Shown here piece after piece: positions 59,855-64,000 of a stretch of 64,000 nt of DNA (position 1 is the first letter of the stretch; every line of letters starts with the position of its first letter). The notes beneath the pieces were generated by a model. It did no database searches. It worked only from the letters and a program-made list of their open reading frames with translations, and was not told the DNA's origin. The position numbers and the translations under genes are program-made. Source of the stretch: UBA946 sp031550725 (GTDB lineage: Bacteria; Bacillota; Clostridia; Oscillospirales; Ruminococcaceae); the NCBI GenBank assembly GCA_031550725.1, contig JAVBOH010000021.1, forward strand, positions 62,001-126,000, in the 5' to 3' direction.

Positions 59855-62800
59855 TTAACTATTTAATTCATTGATTTTTTTGATTATATACTCTGTACTA
59901 TAAATCAATCCAGGGAAATGATTCATTTCATAATCATATTGAGCTTTCCATTTATCCTCAGAAGATTCTCTTTTGTTAATAAAGCTTGCTTCGTAACCTT
60001 TATACCATATGTCATAATATTCATATAAATATTTACCATCAAATTTTTTATCAGCAATAATTTCTGCCTGAGCTATTAACTCGTTCATATGCTCTTCTGA
60101 TAAGAAAATATATCCAGGTAAATCTAATATGTCTATACTAACTCCGATATTTAAATTATTTAAAGCTGATGAAATTCCTGATACACATTGATTTATAGAA
60201 TCAGCGTAGTTTACACCATAATTCCAACTAAATGCATTTTTGCCTATATTATGTATTAATGATGTTCGTGTTCCTGGTGTTAACTGAGAACCAAATTGAC
60301 TTGTAGCCCATTGCATATGTTTACCAGTTGGGGCAAAGAAACCAGTTTGAACAAATCCTTTTTTGAAATTTTCTAAAGTAATGAAATTAGGGTCATTAGT
60401 ATAAAGCAGCATGTTTCTTTGGCATTCTTTACATTTACAATTGATTATTTCAAAACCAGCTTCATCACCACATTTATCACAAATGCTGCATGTGAATTTT
60501 ATTCCAGATAATTCCTTTGCTTTATAATAAGCATCTAATAAAGCGGAGTTGTTTTTCTGAATATTCATCTTATCATCAGTTGATTGTGGTTGTGCATTGA
60601 AACCAAAATTTTTATATTCCAATACAACTTGAGTATTTCTTTCTTCAAGATTAACGTTTCTAGAAATACCATCATTACCATTTTCACTATTTTGGTAGAA
60701 TGATTCAAAACCGAGTTTTTGGTATTGTTTTAGATATTCAGTTTTATCACCGTCAATATTTAAACTAAGTAAATATTCTGGAACATTTCCGCCACTCAAA
60801 AATGCTTCTTTCATTTCAGCATTCTTAAAATCAATACTGATTTTGACATTTAACTCTTTTTCAGTTTCAGTGTACCTGCTCCATTCAAATCCTGTTGACC
60901 ACCAATGGTCACCATTCCAACTAAAATTCGTATAATTTGTTTCATCAGAAGGATTGTCAACAGTTTCCAATGTATAAGATACAGTAAGCAAATCTTCATC
61001 TGTTACAGAACGATACCATTTAGTGTCGAAATATTCTTCAGGAATATAATTGCAATTGTTGTCATCTGCAACATTGTATATTTCCCAATCATTGAAGTAA
61101 TAGCTATATGATTCAGGAGTTCTGTAATAAAGACCAACTTCAACACCAGTCATTAATCCATACTGACCTTTCCAAAGCTCAAGATAATATTCCTTGCCCT
61201 CATAATAGAATGTTATAGGGTCACAGAATATAGCACTTGATAACGCAGGATTAGCAGCAGTGTCAATAAATCGTGCAAATCCAAACATTCTTTGAATTGG
61301 TGTTCTATTGGAATAAAGCATTTGTTGTTTTGGATCATAGGAGTATCCGCCAATGCTGGTTAAACGAGCCAATGAATTCCTAGCTTCCCAATAATTATAC
61401 TTCATCGGATTAAGATAATAAACACTGTCATCATTTTTATATTTATAAACATGCTCATAATAATCAACAAATCCATCGTTATCTGTGTCGGCTTTCATAG
61501 GGTTAGATTTTATCGGTAGAATGTCACATTTGTAAAGATATTCTTTGTTTTCGCGAGATATACCGTAAAACAATCTGTCAAGGTCAATTGAATATTTTTC
61601 ACAATAGTCTTTAAAAGTTGGAAGTACAATTTTATTACCACTCCAGCTTATCATTGGATTTTTAAAGTCTATTTCTTCGAAATCATATAAATTATCATTA
61701 TCAGTGTCGGCGTAATCCTTATACTGTAATCTCTTTTCTTGATTTGCTATATTATATGATTTTGATAATTCTTCAGATGCTTTTACATAATCGTAAGTAA
61801 TTGGTTTATCTAACTCAACAAAATCATAATTATTACCAAGAAAAATAACAGTTTTTGTTTCATTGCTTTTCCCATAAATATGCTTTATTGCAGCTTTAGA
61901 AAAATCCGTTGTTCCATCAATATATATACCACCAGTTTTATTATACAAATCGATAGCATACCCTAACACTTGTGATGGTGCTTTATTAGATATAATACTT
62001 ACATCAATATTTGCAGCTCTGAGCTTATTTAGCGTATTGTATCCATAATCGCTTACACCAGTAATACTCTCATCACCAATTGCTTGACTTGAACGATATT
62101 TTACATTTTTACTGTCAAATATACTGAAACAATATGTTCCATATGTATGATCACAATTATCAAATATATACTTAACCGGATCGGAAATAACACAGAAATT
62201 ATTAAATTTACCTGATCCAGATTGATAAACATATTTTAGTTCATCAGCTATTGATTTGATAGTTGTAAATTCTGGTGAATTTCCATCGCTAGTAAGAACC
62301 CTATAACCATTACAATCTTGTAAAATTAAATATATTTTAGCGTATTTGGATTCTTTAAATACTGTTTGTGCTGTTGTAACAATCTCATCTTTTGTTTTAT
62401 TGAAATCATCATAACTAAACATAGAACGTGTATCCAACATAAATACAACATTGATAAAATCTTTGTTGATGTTAGATGTAGGCATTGAAAGTGTATTTAC
62501 TGATACATAAACATTGTTAGATGTTAGTTTTGAATATGACATTTCAATTTCTTCAATGGTTGCAGGAGTTGATTGTATTTCATTTTCAATATTTTCAATT
62601 GTTTCATCGCTGTCGTTGGTATCATATGGTGCTTCCTCAGTTTTATTAATTATGTTTGTTAGAAGTTTTTCCATATCAATAACACAATAGTTACCTAATT
62701 CATTAACTGTTGCAATAATTGTATTAGATGATTCATCACAGCTAGATTCAATTGGGAGTAGTATATTATCCTCTTCAAAATATTTGAACACGGCAAAACG

Positions 62801-64000
62801 GCTTATCCCTGCTAAAGCAGCATCTTCATTTGATAGTGTTTTTATATTATTATCAACAACAACACTATCTATTTTGAATTTTAACACAATTTGTTCGATT
62901 TTACAAGTAGCATCATAAATTAATTCTACACTTTTTCCTAAAATTGCATCATTTTTCATTGTTTCAGAATAACTGCTTTCAACGGCCATGAAATTTTCTG
63001 TTATGTTTCCTGCAGCATCAATATCCAATGTCAAAGCATATTCCTTATTATTAGTATTAATTTCACTTAGCCCTGAATTATTTACATCCAGACTCTTATT
63101 AAAAATATATTCATTGTCTGGAATGCCAAATGTATTAGGATTCAATGGATCCAATCCCATTTTTATTTCATCATAGTCAGATATTCCATCCTTATCTGTG
63201 TCTAATTCAAATGGATTGGTTTTATAAATATTTATTTCCTCACCATCAGAAAGACCATCACCATCTGTATCAAACAACAAAGGATCTGTCCCTATTGTTA
63301 ATTCATATCTGTTAGATAAACCATCACCATCTGTATCAGCATCTGAATCAGATAGATTTTCTGTAATAGAATCATATATCATTGGATTTGTACCTGTTAA
63401 AAACATTTCCTCATAATCAGATAAACCATCACCATCTGTATCAGGATTATTAATATCTAGACCGAATAATTCTTCTAAATAATCAGGAAGCTGATCGTTA
63501 TCAGTATCAACAAATTCCATTTCATAACCTGATATTGTTTTTACAACAGTCATTATATTGGTTTCACCAATTCGACCATCATCTAATGTCTGTTTAACTT
63601 TAAAATACCTTTTATCAAAATTATCTTGTATATTATAAATGTACAAATTACAATTATATACAAGATCTAATGATGTGAAGTTAATACCATCATCTGATGT
63701 TTGAATATCAAATAATCCTGTTTCATACTCGGAAAGCCAATAGATATTTAAAGCTTTCTTACTGTTATCACAAATAATATATCCTGTTAACGAAAAATCA
63801 ACCGATGTTTCATCTTGTTCGATGATTATGACAACTTCCGATAATATAATATTATTTAATTCAGGGATTTGATCATCGATTTTTGAGGCAGTTATTCCAA
63901 TTGTCATACTTTGATGAGGGTTTATTGGGTTTGTCCATATTTCATTAGCATAAATATAATTTTGACCTTCGTTTTTGATATTCTTTGCTCCCCAGAAATT
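59855..64000 (-). CDS. Giant surface protein with calcium-binding repeats and vWA domain (partial, N-terminus outside window)
   Basis: At least 1381 residues; the frame is open to base 64000. The first visible residues, NFWGAKNIKNEG, NYIYANEIWTNPINPHQSM and TIGITA, look like a carbohydrate-binding-type beta domain. A set of thrombospondin type 3-like calcium units follows (DTDNDQLPDYLEE, DTDGDGLSDYEE, DTDGDGLSNRYE, DTDGDGLSDGEE, DTDKDGISDYDE). Then a vWA fold, NVVFMLDTRSMFS, with a degenerate MIDAS, and two more calcium units (DTDNDNLYDFEE, DTDNDGFVDYYE). A cysteine cluster CSICDKCGDE...CKCKECQ comes near the end. Probable extracellular adhesion or sensing protein; no sortase motif at the C-terminus. 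Confidence 0.85.
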   Translation of the reverse strand, partial: NFWGAKNIKNEGQNYIYANEIWTNPINPHQSMTIGITASKIDDQIPELNNIILSEVVIIIEQDETSVDFSLTGYIICDNSKKALNIYWLSEYETGLFDIQTSDDGINFTSLDLVYNCNLYIYNIQDNFDKRYFKVKQTLDDGRIGETNIMTVVKTISGYEMEFVDTDNDQLPDYLEELFGLDINNPDTDGDGLSDYEEMFLTGTNPMIYDSITENLSDSDADTDGDGLSNRYELTIGTDPLLFDTDGDGLSDGEEINIYKTNPFELDTDKDGISDYDEIKMGLDPLNPNTFGIPDNEYIFNKSLDVNNSGLSEINTNNKEYALTLDIDAAGNITENFMAVESSYSETMKNDAILGKSVELIYDATCKIEQIVLKFKIDSVVVDNNIKTLSNEDAALAGISRFAVFKYFEEDNILLPIESSCDESSNTIIATVNELGNYCVIDMEKLLTNIINKTEEAPYDTNDSDETIENIENEIQSTPATIEEIEMSYSKLTSNNVYVSVNTLSMPTSNINKDFINVVFMLDTRSMFSYDDFNKTKDEIVTTAQTVFKESKYAKIYLILQDCNGYRVLTSDGNSPEFTTIKSIADELKYVYQSGSGKFNNFCVISDPVKYIFDNCDHTYGTYCFSIFDSKNVKYRSSQAIGDESITGVSDYGYNTLNKLRAANIDVSIISNKAPSQVLGYAIDLYNKTGGIYIDGTTDFSKAAIKHIYGKSNETKTVIFLGNNYDFVELDKPITYDYVKASEELSKSYNIANQEKRLQYKDYADTDNDNLYDFEEIDFKNPMISWSGNKIVLPTFKDYCEKYSIDLDRLFYGISRENKEYLYKCDILPIKSNPMKADTDNDGFVDYYEHVYKYKNDDSVYYLNPMKYNYWEARNSLARLTSIGGYSYDPKQQMLYSNRTPIQRMFGFARFIDTAANPALSSAIFCDPITFYYEGKEYYLELWKGQYGLMTGVEVGLYYRTPESYSYYFNDWEIYNVADDNNCNYIPEEYFDTKWYRSVTDEDLLTVSYTLETVDNPSDETNYTNFSWNGDHWWSTGFEWSRYTETEKELNVKISIDFKNAEMKEAFLSGGNVPEYLLSLNIDGDKTEYLKQYQKLGFESFYQNSENGNDGISRNVNLEERNTQVVLEYKNFGFNAQPQSTDDKMNIQKNNSALLDAYYKAKELSGIKFTCSICDKCGDEAGFEIINCKCKECQRNMLLYTNDPNFITLENFKKGFVQTGFFAPTGKHMQWATSQFGSQLTPGTRTSLIHNIGKNAFSWNYGVNYADSINQCVSGISSALNNLNIGVSIDILDLPGYIFLSEEHMNELIAQAEIIADKKFDGKYLYEYYDIWYKGYEASFINKRESSEDKWKAQYDYEMNHFPGLIYSTEYIIKKINELNS

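Overview
The window is AT-rich DNA from a low-GC Gram-positive bacterium. Protein resemblance (sirtuin/Zn-macrodomain pair, calcium-repeat surface protein, MMPL plus heptad-repeat secreted protein, WYL/GyrI/AraC cassettes) suggests a gut Clostridia member of the Ruminococcus/Oscillospiraceae type. This is an inference, because no rRNA or tRNA gene is present. Strong GGAGG-type ribosome binding sites and clear sigma-A promoters (TTGACA or TTTACA, 17 bp, TATAAT or TATACT) recur throughout.

Layout. 1-4.5 kb: threonine biosynthesis (ACT-domain protein, homoserine dehydrogenase, an ANT(6)-like nucleotidyltransferase, homoserine kinase) and an oxidoreductase. 4.6-7.2 kb: copper ATPase and copper chaperone. 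7.9-14.2 kb: a two-component system with a lipid kinase and a fused ABC transporter; three copies of one operator-promoter motif tie these into a likely regulon. 14.2-15.1 kb: a pair of three-armed palindromic elements, then debris of degV, an IS5-type transposase and an MFS gene, followed by an intact YkvA-type gene. 15.4-18.3 kb: an operon for a riboflavin importer, a ferredoxin-flavoprotein, a zinc macrodomain and a class M sirtuin (ADP-ribosylation cycle). 18.3-24.9 kb: HxlR- and TetR-controlled units. 25-34.8 kb: a remnant IS and a run of WYL, AraC, GyrI-like, GNAT and AAC(6')-like genes. The AAC gene has a leader peptide and a hairpin that sequesters its ribosome binding site.

35-50 kb looks like a decayed mobilizable element: a parM stub, an oriT-like palindrome cluster, MobC, a relaxase with an overlapping accessory gene, an excisionase stub and a truncated tyrosine integrase. 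A zinc-peptidase/STAND-ATPase pair sits inside it. So does an 8.8 kb cargo of acetyltransferase, phosphotransferase, AraC and MarR operons, four of which end in nearly the same terminator.

50-57.7 kb, directly beyond the integrase stub, is the most notable region. It is a four-gene defence locus that I read as a RADAR system: an RdrA-type P-loop ATPase, a 900-residue adenosine-deaminase-fold RdrB, a third protein of 435 residues with a HEPN-like RN-x5-H motif, and a four-helix membrane protein. The HEPN-like component is not part of the RADAR layouts I know.

58-64 kb encodes an ankyrin-repeat lipoprotein and a very large surface protein with calcium-binding repeats and a vWA domain, which runs off the window edge.
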